Source: Lysinibacillus sp. KCTC 33748
GTDB lineage: Bacteria > Bacillota > Bacilli > Bacillales_A > Planococcaceae
Length of the DNA stretch: 64,000 nt
Reading direction: 5' to 3'
Assembly (NCBI RefSeq): GCF_002237755.1
Contig: NZ_MWSJ01000008.1
Location: 1 to 64,000 of the forward strand
Both the position numbers and the translations under genes were made by a program. Below are positions 36,786-45,149 of the stretch, one piece after another. How positions within the stretch are numbered: position 1 is the stretch's first letter; each line of letters begins with the position of its first letter. The notes under the pieces were generated by a model. The model was not told the DNA's origin. It ran no database searches and saw only the letters and a program-made list of their open reading frames with translations.

Positions 36786-37340
36786 TTAGTTTGGATAATA
36801 GATAGTCATACTTAATTTTGTTAACGTATCACCAGGATTCCTGTAGATATGTGGACGATCTGCTTTAAATCGAATGGAGTCACCACGCTTTAAGTGATAC
36901 TCGTCTTCATTGACTCTCATCACTAGCTCACCATCAAAAACCATGATAAACTCCTCTGTGCCATCTTTATGAGCCTCAGCGCTTAATGTCCCTTCCCTTT
37001 CAATCTCCACCGTGTATATTTCAAAGCGGCTATCCTCTTGAAAAGGAAAGATTGGATACACTCTATATCTTCCATCATCTTCAGATAATAGTTGAACATC
37101 TTCTCTAATAATAATTTCAGTATCAGGCTGAGGATTATTAATTAACGTAGTAAAAGAAACCTTTAACCCATTCGCTATTTTCCAAATAGTTGTAAGAGTT
37201 GGACTGGACTCTCCCCTTTCAATTTGTCCTATCATCGTTTTACTTACTCCGCACAATTGAGAAACTTTCTCCAAACTTAATTTTTCTTTCTCTCGAATCA
37301 TTTTTAAATTTTTTGCAAAAATAAGCTGAATTTCTTCCAT
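36786..37340 (-). CDS. XRE-family regulator with C-terminal cupin domain
   Basis: A 184-aa regulator. The HTH covers residues 1-60 (LKMIREKEKLSLEKVSQLCGV, IGQIERGESSPTLTTIWKIA). A cupin domain follows (EAHKDGTEEFIMVFDGEL, RGDSIRFKADRPHIYRNPG). GAGGAG precedes ATG 37340; a longer frame to 37544 would run through the promoter of the divergent gene. It is divergent from a LysE exporter, its likely target. Confidence 0.9.
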   Translation of the reverse strand: MEEIQLIFAKNLKMIREKEKLSLEKVSQLCGVSKTMIGQIERGESSPTLTTIWKIANGLKVSFTTLINNPQPDTEIIIREDVQLLSEDDGRYRVYPIFPFQEDSRFEIYTVEIEREGTLSAEAHKDGTEEFIMVFDGELVMRVNEDEYHLKRGDSIRFKADRPHIYRNPGDTLTKLSMTIYYPN

Positions 37341-37363
37341 TAAATATCTCCTCTTCAAAATGT

Positions 37364-37411
37364 ACAATATAACGACCGTTATGTATAATAAAAAGACGTA
37401 CGTTATATTGT
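37364..37411. promoter_or_regulatory. Inverted repeat operator between the XRE-cupin regulator and lysE-type gene
   Basis: ACAATATAACG (37364-37374) and CGTTATATTGT (37401-37411) are exact reverse complements. A third, diverged half-site CGTTATGTATAAT starts at 37376. Confidence 0.55.
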
Positions 37412-37455
37412 TTATTTCAGACATTATAACAAACAAATTCAAAGGGGGTCCACAA

Positions 37456-38043
37456 ATGCCTTTATTTTCTTTTTTAGTATTTGTAGTAATTACTAGCTTT
37501 ACTCCAGGTCCTAACAATATTATGGCAATGGCATTTGCAAACAAACATGGATTAGCAAAAACTCTTCAATTTTGTATAGGTGTTGGGGTTGGTTTTTTTG
37601 CGATTACGGGCTTGAGTAGTTTATTTAATAGGGTCCTTACAAATATTATGCCAATGATCGAATTTCCTTTGACCATTCTTGGTGTGGGCTATATGTTATA
37701 TTTAGCTATTAAAATACTAACGAGCAAAGAGAATGAGACTGATGAAGAAGAGGATAACAAACGGAGCTTATTTTTAGTAGGCGTCTTATTACAATTCGTA
37801 AACCCTAAAGGTATTTTGTTTGGCATTACAGTAGTGGCAACTTACATTCTTCCCTATTATTCTTCCTATGTCAGCTACTTGCTTTTTTCGTTATTTTTAG
37901 GAATGGTCGGTATAATGAGCACATTCAGTTGGGCCCTATTTGGTTCAGCTTTTCAAAAAATTTTACTACAGTATCGTCAAACATTTAATATCGTGATGGC
38001 TCTTTTATTAGTATACAGCGCGATTTCAATTCTCCTTCATTAA
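37456..38043 (+). CDS. LysE/RhtB-family exporter (first)
   Basis: A 195-aa membrane protein with about six segments. SFTPGPNNIMAMAFANKHG near residue 14 and LQFVNPKGILFGITV are family signatures. GGGGG 8 nt upstream fixes the ATG at 37456. It exports amino acids or similar small molecules. It is divergent from the XRE-cupin regulator. Confidence 0.9.
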   Translation: MPLFSFLVFVVITSFTPGPNNIMAMAFANKHGLAKTLQFCIGVGVGFFAITGLSSLFNRVLTNIMPMIEFPLTILGVGYMLYLAIKILTSKENETDEEEDNKRSLFLVGVLLQFVNPKGILFGITVVATYILPYYSSYVSYLLFSLFLGMVGIMSTFSWALFGSAFQKILLQYRQTFNIVMALLLVYSAISILLH

Positions 38044-38052
38044 CAGGATAAA

Positions 38053-38096
38053 AAGCAACCCTCTTCGTGCGCTATAGCGCACGAAGAGGGTTGCTT
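38053..38096. terminator. 44-bp perfect palindrome between lysE-type gene and small ORF
   Basis: The left half AAGCAACCCTCTTCGTGCGC plus TA is the exact reverse complement of the right half, with no loop bases. It lies between convergent genes, so it likely ends transcription from both sides. Confidence 0.75.
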
Positions 38097-38111
38097 CAAT
38101 CAAACTTGCAA

Positions 38112-38237
38112 TTATTTTGTGTATGTTAAAACGGCATGTTTCTTAAATTTCTCTAAAGCCTTTGTTGCCTCATCTTTGTTAGCATACTCAAAAATTCGAA
38201 CGTCCTTTTTATCAAATACTGTAATAACCCACATCAT
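38112..38237 (-). CDS. Small conserved-type protein of 41 aa
   Basis: Reads MMWVITVFDKKDVRIFEYAN, then a lysine-rich helix and a stop. GGGAG lies 5 nt (or 8 nt for the second Met) before the start. Short proteins beginning M-W-V-I-T-V-F occur in Bacilli, but no function is known to me. It lies convergent to the LysE exporter, beyond the 44-bp palindrome. Confidence 0.65.
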   Translation of the reverse strand: MMWVITVFDKKDVRIFEYANKDEATKALEKFKKHAVLTYTK

Positions 38238-38367
38238 AAAAACTCCCTTCCAATTTGTTTTTGTAATATAACAACCACCAAAAACCGTGATACTTTTCTA
38301 ACTGTTTTATAACAACCCCTTACTTGATTCTTATTTTACGCCGATTTTTTATAAAATTAAAGCCTTA

Positions 38368-38383
38368 TGTGAAGCCCTTCACA
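38368..38383. promoter_or_regulatory. FNR/CRP-type palindrome upstream of the 41-aa gene
   Basis: TGTGA-AGCCCT-TCACA matches the TGTGA-N6-TCACA box. On the minus strand a TATAAA lies about 20 bp further on (38353-38348), so it could activate the 41-aa gene 131 bp downstream. Confidence 0.35.
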
Positions 38384-38491
38384 AACTGTTCAATTTCAAA
38401 ACGCTTTCATTGAACAATTTGTGAAAACCGGATTTTTCAAGGCATAAATACAATCTTCATACCGCCCCGCCGCATTCCTACATTCAATACG

Positions 38492-38535
38492 AAAAGCCGT
38501 ATGTACGCCTTTTCCACGACGCACATACGGCTTTT
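38492..38535. terminator. Hairpin, sister of the one at 36732
   Basis: Stem AAAAGCCGTATGT/ACATACGGCTTTT. It may act as the distal terminator of the biotin operon together with the adjacent family C hairpin (38592-38627). Confidence 0.45.
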
Positions 38536-38577
38536 CAAATTCGATGATAATTAAGTAGTAGTAGTAGATTTTATTTC

Positions 38578-38690
38578 ATAAGGTGAAACTTTAATCAGTG
38601 GGGTTTCTTATCCCGCACTGATTATTAGTCTTCACCAATCGGGCTTTTACGGGCAGTTCATTACCGCCCGTTAATACGTAGATAAGTTTT
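38578..38690. repeat. Family C repeat, copy 2
   Basis: Carries GGTGAAACTTTAATCAGTGG, CACTGATTATTAG, TTCACCAATCGGGCTTTTAC, GGGCAGTTCA and TACCGCCCGTTAATACG, a shorter form of 36563-36720. It lies directly after bioB. Confidence 0.75.
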
Positions 38691-38692
38691 AC

Positions 38693-39688
38693 TTAGCAGA
38701 ATGCTGCTTCTTGCTTCTCTGATAATTCAATTTCAAAGCCTAAATCCTCAAGCATACGATAATCACTGTTTGCTTCTTGTCCTTCAGTTGTTAAGTAATC
38801 CCCAACAAAGATACTGTTTGCTGCATATAAGCCTAATGGCTGAAGTGATCCAAGATTAATTTCTCGTCCACCAGAAATGCGAATTTCCTTTGTTGGATTC
38901 ATATAACGGAACAACGCTAAAACTTTTAAGCAATAACGTGGATTTAATTCTTTTGTCCCTTCTAGTTTCGTACCATCAATCGCATTTAAGAAGTTGACCG
39001 GAATCGAATCCGCGTCTAATTGATGAAGTGCACGCGCAATATTCACGACATCCTCTTTTGTTTCCTTCATACCAATAATGGCCCCTGAGCAAGGTGAGAT
39101 TCCATGCTTTTTCGCAATTTCAACCGTATTCAGACGATCTTCATACGTATGGGACGTAGTAATATAAGAGTGATGGCGTTCAGATGTATTTAAGTTATGG
39201 TTGTAACGATCCACCCCCGCTTCTTTTAATTGCTGTGCTTGTTCTTCTTTTAGTAAGCCAAGACAAGCACAAACTTTTAAGCCATACTTCTCTTTAATTT
39301 CTGTAACCGCTTCACTAACTACATTGACATCTTTTCGAGTCGGCCCACGACCACTTGCCACGATGCAATAAGTACCGATTTTATTGTCAAATGCACGTTT
39401 GGCCCCCGCTAAAATTTCCTCTTTCGTAATGAAAGGATATTTTTCAATCGGTGCTGTAGATTTTGATGACTGAGAACAATAGCCACAATCCTCTGGGCAA
39501 TAACCGCTCTTAGCATTCATAATCATATTTAATTTTACTTTTTTTCCATAGTAGTGCTTACGAATAGCAAAGGCACTGTCCATCAACTTTAATAGCTCAT
39601 CATCTTCACTATGTAAAATGGCAAGAGCCTCCTCATTGCTAAGGACTTTCCCTGCAATAACTTCCTCTGCTAACTGTAACCAATTCAT
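38693..39688 (-). CDS. bioB: Biotin synthase
   Basis: A 331-aa radical SAM enzyme inserting sulfur into dethiobiotin. C64-x3-C68-x2-C71 (GYCPEDCGYCSQSS) binds the SAM-type 4Fe-4S cluster; YNHNLNTS and RISGGREINLG are bioB signatures. It is the last gene of the biotin operon and is separated from bioY by a family A repeat of about 200 bp. Confidence 0.96.
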   Translation of the reverse strand: MNWLQLAEEVIAGKVLSNEEALAILHSEDDELLKLMDSAFAIRKHYYGKKVKLNMIMNAKSGYCPEDCGYCSQSSKSTAPIEKYPFITKEEILAGAKRAFDNKIGTYCIVASGRGPTRKDVNVVSEAVTEIKEKYGLKVCACLGLLKEEQAQQLKEAGVDRYNHNLNTSERHHSYITTSHTYEDRLNTVEIAKKHGISPCSGAIIGMKETKEDVVNIARALHQLDADSIPVNFLNAIDGTKLEGTKELNPRYCLKVLALFRYMNPTKEIRISGGREINLGSLQPLGLYAANSIFVGDYLTTEGQEANSDYRMLEDLGFEIELSEKQEAAFC

Positions 39689-39717
39689 CTAGACATTCTC
39701 CCTCTCTACTTGATAAT

Positions 39718-39915
39718 TTATCAATGATGCCTCAGCATAATTGCGTCTGGAATCGGCTTTGTACAAGCACAAAGAACTCCTTTCCGATTCCGTGACATCC
39801 GCCGGAGGCTATCACTTTTTTCAGCTGATGTGTGATCAACCGCTAAAAAAACAATTTAAATCTGCATTCTTCTCACATCTGTAGTGGTGGGATACTTTAC
39901 TTCAGCTGAAAGAAG
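39718..39915. repeat. Family A structured repeat, copy 4
   Basis: Same architecture as copy 1 but with different stem sequences: middle stem GGAATCGG/CCGATTCC and inner stem CTTTGT/ACAAAG. The single-stranded motif CCGTGACATCCGCCGGAGGCT is kept nearly unchanged. It lies between bioY and bioB inside the operon. Confidence 0.8.
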
Positions 39916-40474
39916 TTATTGTTCTTGTTGAATGAAAAACTTTGTAAAGACGCTCGGCCAAAAATGCAGAAGCTATCGCTAAGCAAAAATCGGCAACAAT
40001 GCTGTTTAAAAAGCCAACTACGAAAATATGTGACCAGCTGGTTTTCATATGTAACCAGAAATTCAATGCTACATATAAATACGGAACCGCCACCCCATAA
40101 ATAATAATAAGCCCGACAATATTTGCACCAATAAAATGCTTTTTCGTCGGCGTATCCACTCTTTCAATCATGAAACCAATGACTAAGGCAGCCAGTGCAA
40201 AGCCAATCAGGAAGCCAAATGTTGGTTGCAATACATAGGTGATCCCCCCACCTTGTGTAAAAACTGGCAAACCAACTAAACCAACCCCTATGTAGACGAG
40301 CTGACTTTGTAATCCATTACGACTACCGAGCAAGCTTCCTGCTAAAAAAACAAAAACAATTTGTAATGTAAAGGGTACTACTGGTAGCGGTATTTTAATA
40401 AATGCACCGATTGCGGTTAAAGCGGCGAACATCGCAATCATCACAAGTGACAGTGTTGATTGTCGTTTGAACAA
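39902..40474 (-). CDS. bioY: Biotin transporter BioY
   Basis: A 190-aa membrane protein with six segments, the substrate-binding component of an ECF-type biotin importer. [41 protein letters not shown] and [19 protein letters not shown] are family signatures. It overlaps the bioA end by 34 bp. The last codons reach the repeat boundary. Confidence 0.92.
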   Translation of the reverse strand: MFKRQSTLSLVMIAMFAALTAIGAFIKIPLPVVPFTLQIVFVFLAGSLLGSRNGLQSQLVYIGVGLVGLPVFTQGGGITYVLQPTFGFLIGFALAALVIGFMIERVDTPTKKHFIGANIVGLIIIYGVAVPYLYVALNFWLHMKTSWSHIFVVGFLNSIVADFCLAIASAFLAERLYKVFHSTRTITSFS

Positions 40475-41844
40475 CTTGCTCCCTCCCGCTCCTCGAAAAA
40501 TTGCATGATCGTCTCTTTTGTTGTATCAATCATAAAATCCATTTCATCATCAGATATAATGTATGGAGGCATGAAATATAATATATTGCCAAGAGGACGA
40601 ATGAGTAAGCCCTTTGCTAATGCACGTTTAGATAGTTGATAACCGATACGTTCCTCACTTGGAAGTGGCTCCTTTGTTTCACGATTGGCGACTAATTCAA
40701 TAGCTCCAACTAGTCCCACCTGTCGATATTCGCCAACAAACGGCAACTCTTCAAATGCCTGCTTAGCTAGCTTTCGCATACGTTCACCTTTGTGTTTTAT
40801 CATGTCGATCACTTGCTCTTCTTCAAACATCGTCAAAACTTCTAGGGCTACACGACAAGCAAGTGTATTACCGGAATAGCTATGGGAGTGTAAAAAAGCT
40901 TTCATTGTACCGTAATCATCATAAAAAGCTTTGTATACATCATCATTCGTTAAAACTGCGGATAGTGGCAAATAACCACCCGTTATACCTTTTGATAGGC
41001 ACATAAAATCTGGAACAATACCTGCTTGCTCACAAGCAAACAAAGTACCTGTACGTCCGAAGCCTACTGCAATTTCATCTGCGATAAAATGAACATCGTA
41101 TTTTGTACAAAGCTCTCGTAATCGCTTCAAATATATTGGAGGATACATTTTCATGCCAGCGGCTGCTTGTATGAGTGGCTCAATAATAACAGCTGTAATT
41201 TCTTCATGGTGCTGACGAAGCTCGTCTTCAACAAATTGTATACATTGGGCTTGACAACTTTCAGGATTTTCCTTAAATGGACATCTGAAGCAATCTGGTC
41301 CTTGTGCACGTACAGTATCCAACAACAGTGGCTGATACACTTCGTTATATAGCCCTACCCCACCAACAGATAAGGCACCAAGTGTTTCACCATGATAAGC
41401 ATCCGTTAAAGCTAAAAAACGTTTTTTCATAGTTTTTCCCGTCTGCATATGATATTGAAAACTCATTTTGAGTGCCACTTCTATCGCCGACGAGCCGTTA
41501 TCTGCAAAAAATACTTTATTCAAACCGTCTGGCGTTAAGGCAACTAATTTTTCTGCCACCTTAATAGCAGGTTCATGTGAAAAATTCGCAAAGATCGTAT
41601 GCTCCAATGTAAATGCTTGATCGCTTAATGCTTGACTTAGTCGTGGATTCGCATGTCCAAATAAATTTACCCACCAGGAAGATACGGCGTCTAAGTAGCG
41701 ATTATTATGTTCATCGTACAGCCATACACCTTGTCCTTTTTTAATAACAATAGGCGGATATTGCTCATAGTCCTTCATTTGTGAGCAAGGATGCCAAACA
41801 TGCTGTAAATCTCTCGTCTGCAATTCAGTTAAAGATTGTTTCAT
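40441..41844 (-). CDS. bioA: Adenosylmethionine-8-amino-7-oxononanoate aminotransferase
   Basis: A 467-aa class III aminotransferase making 7,8-diaminopelargonate. Family marks: [63 protein letters not shown] and the PLP lysine in [17 protein letters not shown]. The Met at 41844 is chosen as start; a longer frame to 41943 would overlap bioD far more. It overlaps the bioD end by 20 bp. Confidence 0.94.
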   Translation of the reverse strand: MKQSLTELQTRDLQHVWHPCSQMKDYEQYPPIVIKKGQGVWLYDEHNNRYLDAVSSWWVNLFGHANPRLSQALSDQAFTLEHTIFANFSHEPAIKVAEKLVALTPDGLNKVFFADNGSSAIEVALKMSFQYHMQTGKTMKKRFLALTDAYHGETLGALSVGGVGLYNEVYQPLLLDTVRAQGPDCFRCPFKENPESCQAQCIQFVEDELRQHHEEITAVIIEPLIQAAAGMKMYPPIYLKRLRELCTKYDVHFIADEIAVGFGRTGTLFACEQAGIVPDFMCLSKGITGGYLPLSAVLTNDDVYKAFYDDYGTMKAFLHSHSYSGNTLACRVALEVLTMFEEEQVIDMIKHKGERMRKLAKQAFEELPFVGEYRQVGLVGAIELVANRETKEPLPSEERIGYQLSKRALAKGLLIRPLGNILYFMPPYIISDDEMDFMIDTTKETIMQFFEEREGASCSNDNQHCHL

Positions 41845-42529
41845 ATTTGACCAACCTTTCAAACAAAGATGTGTGTGAAATAGAGAAGTCAACAATCTGT
41901 GAAATATCCCGAAGCTTTGGAATCGTCGCATATGGCAAATCATGACGTTGTAAAATCATTTTCACATTATCTTGTTCCATCTGACTGCCTGTATCTCCAT
42001 TAAATACAAGGCCAAGAACATCAATATTACGAGCACGTAATGCCTCAAGAGTAAGTAATGTATGGTTAATTGTTCCAAGTGTTGTTCGTGTGACAAGAAC
42101 GACCGGAAGCTTACTTTGAACGATGACATCAAGCAGTGTTTGCTCTCCATATGTATCTATCGGAACAAAAAGTCCCCCTGCTCCCTCACAAATCACGACA
42201 TCGTATACTTGCTGTAACAACTGAATTTGCTGTAATAAATACTCTACATTAATTTGCTGACCCTCCAGCTGTGCAGCAAAATGTGGTGATGCAGCTTCCT
42301 TAAACGAATAACCATTTAAATTTTCCTGCTTTAGGCTTTGTAATGAATACTTTTCATACATTGCTGTATCGTAGTAATAGCAATACCCATTCTCACAAAC
42401 TTCGCCAGTTTGCACAGGCTTATAAGGCGTGACTTGTAGATCCTGCTTTTGTAATTGACGCATTAGCAATGTAGTGACAAGTGTTTTGCCGACATCTGTA
42501 TCTGTCCCTACAACCCAAAAATGTTGCAT
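41825..42529 (-). CDS. bioD: Dethiobiotin synthetase
   Basis: A 234-aa ATP-dependent ligase. P-loop [15 protein letters not shown] at residues 8-22, [18 protein letters not shown] and [11 protein letters not shown] are bioD signatures. First gene of the biotin operon, behind a BirA-type operator. Confidence 0.94.
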   Translation of the reverse strand: MQHFWVVGTDTDVGKTLVTTLLMRQLQKQDLQVTPYKPVQTGEVCENGYCYYYDTAMYEKYSLQSLKQENLNGYSFKEAASPHFAAQLEGQQINVEYLLQQIQLLQQVYDVVICEGAGGLFVPIDTYGEQTLLDVIVQSKLPVVLVTRTTLGTINHTLLTLEALRARNIDVLGLVFNGDTGSQMEQDNVKMILQRHDLPYATIPKLRDISQIVDFSISHTSLFERLVKYETIFN

Positions 42530-42553
42530 CGTTAACCTACCCCCTATTTTTAA

Positions 42554-42581
42554 GTTAACTGTTTACAGGTTTTAAGTTAAC
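42554..42581 (-). promoter_or_regulatory. BirA operator and promoter of the biotin operon
   Basis: GTTAACT-N14-AGTTAAC is the standard two-arm BirA box. On the minus strand TTTACA (42604-42599) and TTAACT (42580-42575) are spaced by 17 bp as -35 and -10, so the -10 element overlaps the operator. GGGGG then precedes the bioD start. Confidence 0.85.
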
Positions 42582-43148
42582 ACATTTAATTTTATTTTGT
42601 AAATGCTATTTCTCAAAAACAGTCTATTTCTTTACGAAAAATAGGGAATTTTGCGATAACTCGACAACTTTTTTCTTCAGCAAAAAACACTAGATTTTTA
42701 CCTAGGTAAAAACTAGTGCGAATGAGTATATATTTTTTTAGATGGTCAATTCATCATTTTGACGTTTTTATTAATTAGAAGGCGCATTACCATAACGTGG
42801 AATTACTTACTATTTCGGGCGCTTTTTAGAGGAGTCCGAAAAGACGCTTTGGGAAACACATGTTTCCTGTACGAAAGCGAAGCGGCAGTAACAACAAGAT
42901 GTTGGTCACTAAGCATTTCACAGAACGTGATGCCCTTAGCTTCGTTCCCCTACTCACTTGCACTCCATGCACCATCTGAGAGAATGTGAATTTCTATTTA
43001 TTTTTTCAACAATTCGACCTTGTATTATAGCTAGATTTCTAAAAATCTTTGGGGTATTTTTTTGCTTCATTGACTTTTCCGAATATTATCAAAAATTTAA
43101 AGGGTTTTACTCTTCGTTCGTAGTATTAAACTAAACGGGGGTGGCTGT
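42582..43148. other. Intergenic region upstream of the biotin operon
   Basis: Contains a family B relative (42826-42960) and a hairpin-like TTTTTACCTAGGTAAAAA word at about 42694. No gene is supported. Confidence 0.6.
42826..42960. repeat. Family B hairpin-mosaic repeat, copy 3 (diverged)
   Basis: Contains GAAAGCGAAGCGGCAGTAAC, AACAAGATGTTGGTCACTAA, TTCACAGAACGTGA and CTTAGCTTCGTTCCCCTA, in the same order as the other copies. Outer ends are weak (GAGGAGTCCG). Confidence 0.65.
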
Positions 43149-43613
43149 ATGTTTGGTATTTTTAAAGAGTCAGAGAAGGTTATAGATACTTTTGAGCATG
43201 TTAGTTTTATTTTAAAATCCTTGCTCACATACGAGCTAAAAGACTTACCTATTCGCTATGAATTTTGGTATCGAGTAGCTATTCGTCAGGAAGAATTGCG
43301 CACATTAAATACCGAGCATCGAGCAAAGATCTCGATGACTACAGCAGTAGGACGCTTTCATCAAACACAATACGAGGAAACGAAACAAAAGTTAGCAAAG
43401 CTTGAACGTCTCGCAGATACGTATAAATCGTTTTGTATCGAGGAAGAACGTGAGGCATTAAATCATCGACTTCTTTTTCATAAAGAAGCAATTTCTGAGC
43501 TATATGAGCATGTCCAAAATAAAGACCTATATATGTATTGTGATGTTGTACAGCAACATTTTTGGGATGCAGTGAGTGAGGACGTAATAAATGCAATTGC
43601 CCACCTAGATTAA
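43149..43613 (+). CDS. Hypothetical protein, 154 aa
   Basis: Not recognised. A mostly helical, charged soluble protein with no signal peptide or membrane segment; residues 60-125 could form coiled-coil helices (EETKQKLAKLERLADTYKSF). Starts after GGGGGTGG. A terminator follows immediately. High density of non-repetitive codons and a clean RBS support it as a real gene. Confidence 0.75.
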   Translation: MFGIFKESEKVIDTFEHVSFILKSLLTYELKDLPIRYEFWYRVAIRQEELRTLNTEHRAKISMTTAVGRFHQTQYEETKQKLAKLERLADTYKSFCIEEEREALNHRLLFHKEAISELYEHVQNKDLYMYCDVVQQHFWDAVSEDVINAIAHLD

Positions 43614-43628
43614 GTAGGTGAGCAATTG
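43594..43628. terminator. Terminator of the 154-aa gene
   Basis: Stem CAATTGC-CACCTA/TAGGTG-GCAATTG, overlapping the last codons. No long T-run. Confidence 0.55.
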
Positions 43629-43635
43629 TAAGAGT

Positions 43636-43689
43636 CTATTCTTTCATAATTTGCTCTAATTCCTTTTCAAGGATTTCCTCCTTATCCAT
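43636..43689 (-). CDS. Possible 17-aa peptide
   Basis: Reads MDKEEILEKELEQIMKE and stop, with AAGGGG 12 nt upstream. Too short to judge; it could be the remnant of a longer gene. Confidence 0.25.
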   Translation of the reverse strand: MDKEEILEKELEQIMKE

Positions 43690-43869
43690 CGGTACAAAGC
43701 CCCTTATTACATGAAGCTAAAAACCTAAAGGCATTTAAATGGTCTGCATTTGCGATAGTCACCTTTCTTTCCCTATTATTGGCATAAATCTATTTTTAAT
43801 AAGTTTGTATTAATTAAGAATGCGTGGTCCTTTTTAACAGATATGTTGAATAAATTTTGGAGGTTTTTT

Positions 43870-44316
43870 ATGATTGCATGGATTATTACTGCAGAAATTT
43901 CCTTTTGGATTGTTATTATTATTGGGCTTATTTGCAGATATGTTTTTAATATGCCGAAACTGAGCATTTTCTTTTTTGCACTAACACCTGTTATTGATTT
44001 GTTCCTTGTTATCCTTACTGCTATGGATTTAAAAGCTGGTACACCTGCGTCTACATCTCACGGGATAGCGGCTATTTATATTGGTGTCTCTATAGCTTTT
44101 AGTAAAACAATGATTACATGGGCCGATGAAAAATTCCAAAAATGGTTTTTAAAATCTAATCAAAAAAATGAGCCATTAACCGGAGTAAAAAAAGGTAAGC
44201 ATGAAATAAAAATGCTTAGTCAGCATATTGGTGCCTTTATAATTGGTGCTGGATTATTGTATGCCATGTCTCTTTTCGTTGGTTCAAATTCTGATACCTC
44301 TCCCCTATTTCAATAA
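43870..44316 (+). CDS. Hypothetical membrane protein, 148 aa
   Basis: Four hydrophobic segments (about residues 1-22, 29-50, 57-85 region, 115-138). AIYIGVSIAFSKTMITWADEKF lies between segments. GGAGG sits 6 nt before ATG 43870; a longer frame from 43843 has no RBS. Function unknown. Confidence 0.72.
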   Translation: MIAWIITAEISFWIVIIIGLICRYVFNMPKLSIFFFALTPVIDLFLVILTAMDLKAGTPASTSHGIAAIYIGVSIAFSKTMITWADEKFQKWFLKSNQKNEPLTGVKKGKHEIKMLSQHIGAFIIGAGLLYAMSLFVGSNSDTSPLFQ

Positions 44317-44450
44317 TGAAATATTGGGGTATTGTACTTGCGATTGATGCCGCAACTAGCATCTCATATGTTATATTTCCAAAAAAGTAATAGGTCAGAA
44401 CTTGAAACATTTTCCTCTTTCGTTCGTAAATAAACAAAGAGAGGAAGTGA

Positions 44451-45149
44451 ATGACAATAGATATTAACATACATAAAGGTGGCTATGTAGAAGGTGAAGC
44501 CATTATTTCAAACATTCAATTTCAAGTAAATAGTGGTGAGCTCGTTGGATTAATCGGTTCCAATGGGGCAGGTAAAAGTACAACGTTGCAAGCAATGATG
44601 GGTGTACTACCAATAGTGGATGGTCAAGTAACAATAGAAACTTACGGCTACGTACCTGAAAGACCAATTTTGTATGAGTATTTTACATTATGGGAGCATA
44701 TAGATTTTTATTTGCGTGTTACTGGTAAAGAAGATTCTTTGACAAAGCGCGCGAAAGATTTACTAGAAATTTTCCATTTGGACCATAAGCTACACGATTA
44801 TCCAACAACATTTTCCAAAGGGATGCAGCAAAAAGTAATGCTTATTTTAGCATTTCTTGATAAGCATTCTACCTATATTTTAGATGAACCATTTATGGGT
44901 TTAGATCCACAGGCAATGCGTAAGCTTCTAACGATTTTAGAAGAATTAAAAGCGCAAGGTGCCGCCATTTTAATGAGTACACATGCACTTGATACGGCAG
45001 AGAAAATATGTGATCGTTTCATCTTGATTGATCACGGGCGAATTTTACAGCAAGGTACACTCGCATCGTTACGTTTAGCGGTGAAACAGGACAAAGCGTC
45101 TCTTCTTGATATTTTCGACACACTGCTTGAGGAAAATCGCCATGACTAA
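44451..45149 (+). CDS. ABC transporter ATP-binding protein (EcsA-like)
   Basis: A 232-aa ATPase: Walker A GSNGAGKST near residue 35, signature FSKGMQQK, Walker B STYILDEPFMGLDP, switch His in STHALDTAEKICD. It overlaps the membrane subunit gene by 8 bp. EcsA/EcsB in B. subtilis act in protein secretion and intramembrane proteolysis; whether this is the main Ecs or a paralogue is unclear. Confidence 0.88.
   Translation: MTIDINIHKGGYVEGEAIISNIQFQVNSGELVGLIGSNGAGKSTTLQAMMGVLPIVDGQVTIETYGYVPERPILYEYFTLWEHIDFYLRVTGKEDSLTKRAKDLLEIFHLDHKLHDYPTTFSKGMQQKVMLILAFLDKHSTYILDEPFMGLDPQAMRKLLTILEELKAQGAAILMSTHALDTAEKICDRFILIDHGRILQQGTLASLRLAVKQDKASLLDIFDTLLEENRHD

Larger units (their letters stand above)
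38238..38692. other. 455-bp region: small-gene promoter and repeats
   Basis: Holds an FNR/CRP-like box (38368-38383), a stem TTCACAAACTGTTCAAT/ATTGAACAATTTGTGAA (about 38379-38427), a GCCGTATG hairpin and family C copy 2. No further gene is supported. Confidence 0.6.

Noticed and set aside
38395..38408. cre-like sequence TCAAAACGCTTTCA
   Set aside because: The second base is wrong, and it lies in the loop of a long inverted repeat far from a start codon.
42759..42989. 76-codon plus-strand reading frame upstream of the biotin operon
   Set aside because: It lies in a family B repeat copy, lacks an RBS, and its protein has low-complexity, unlikely composition.
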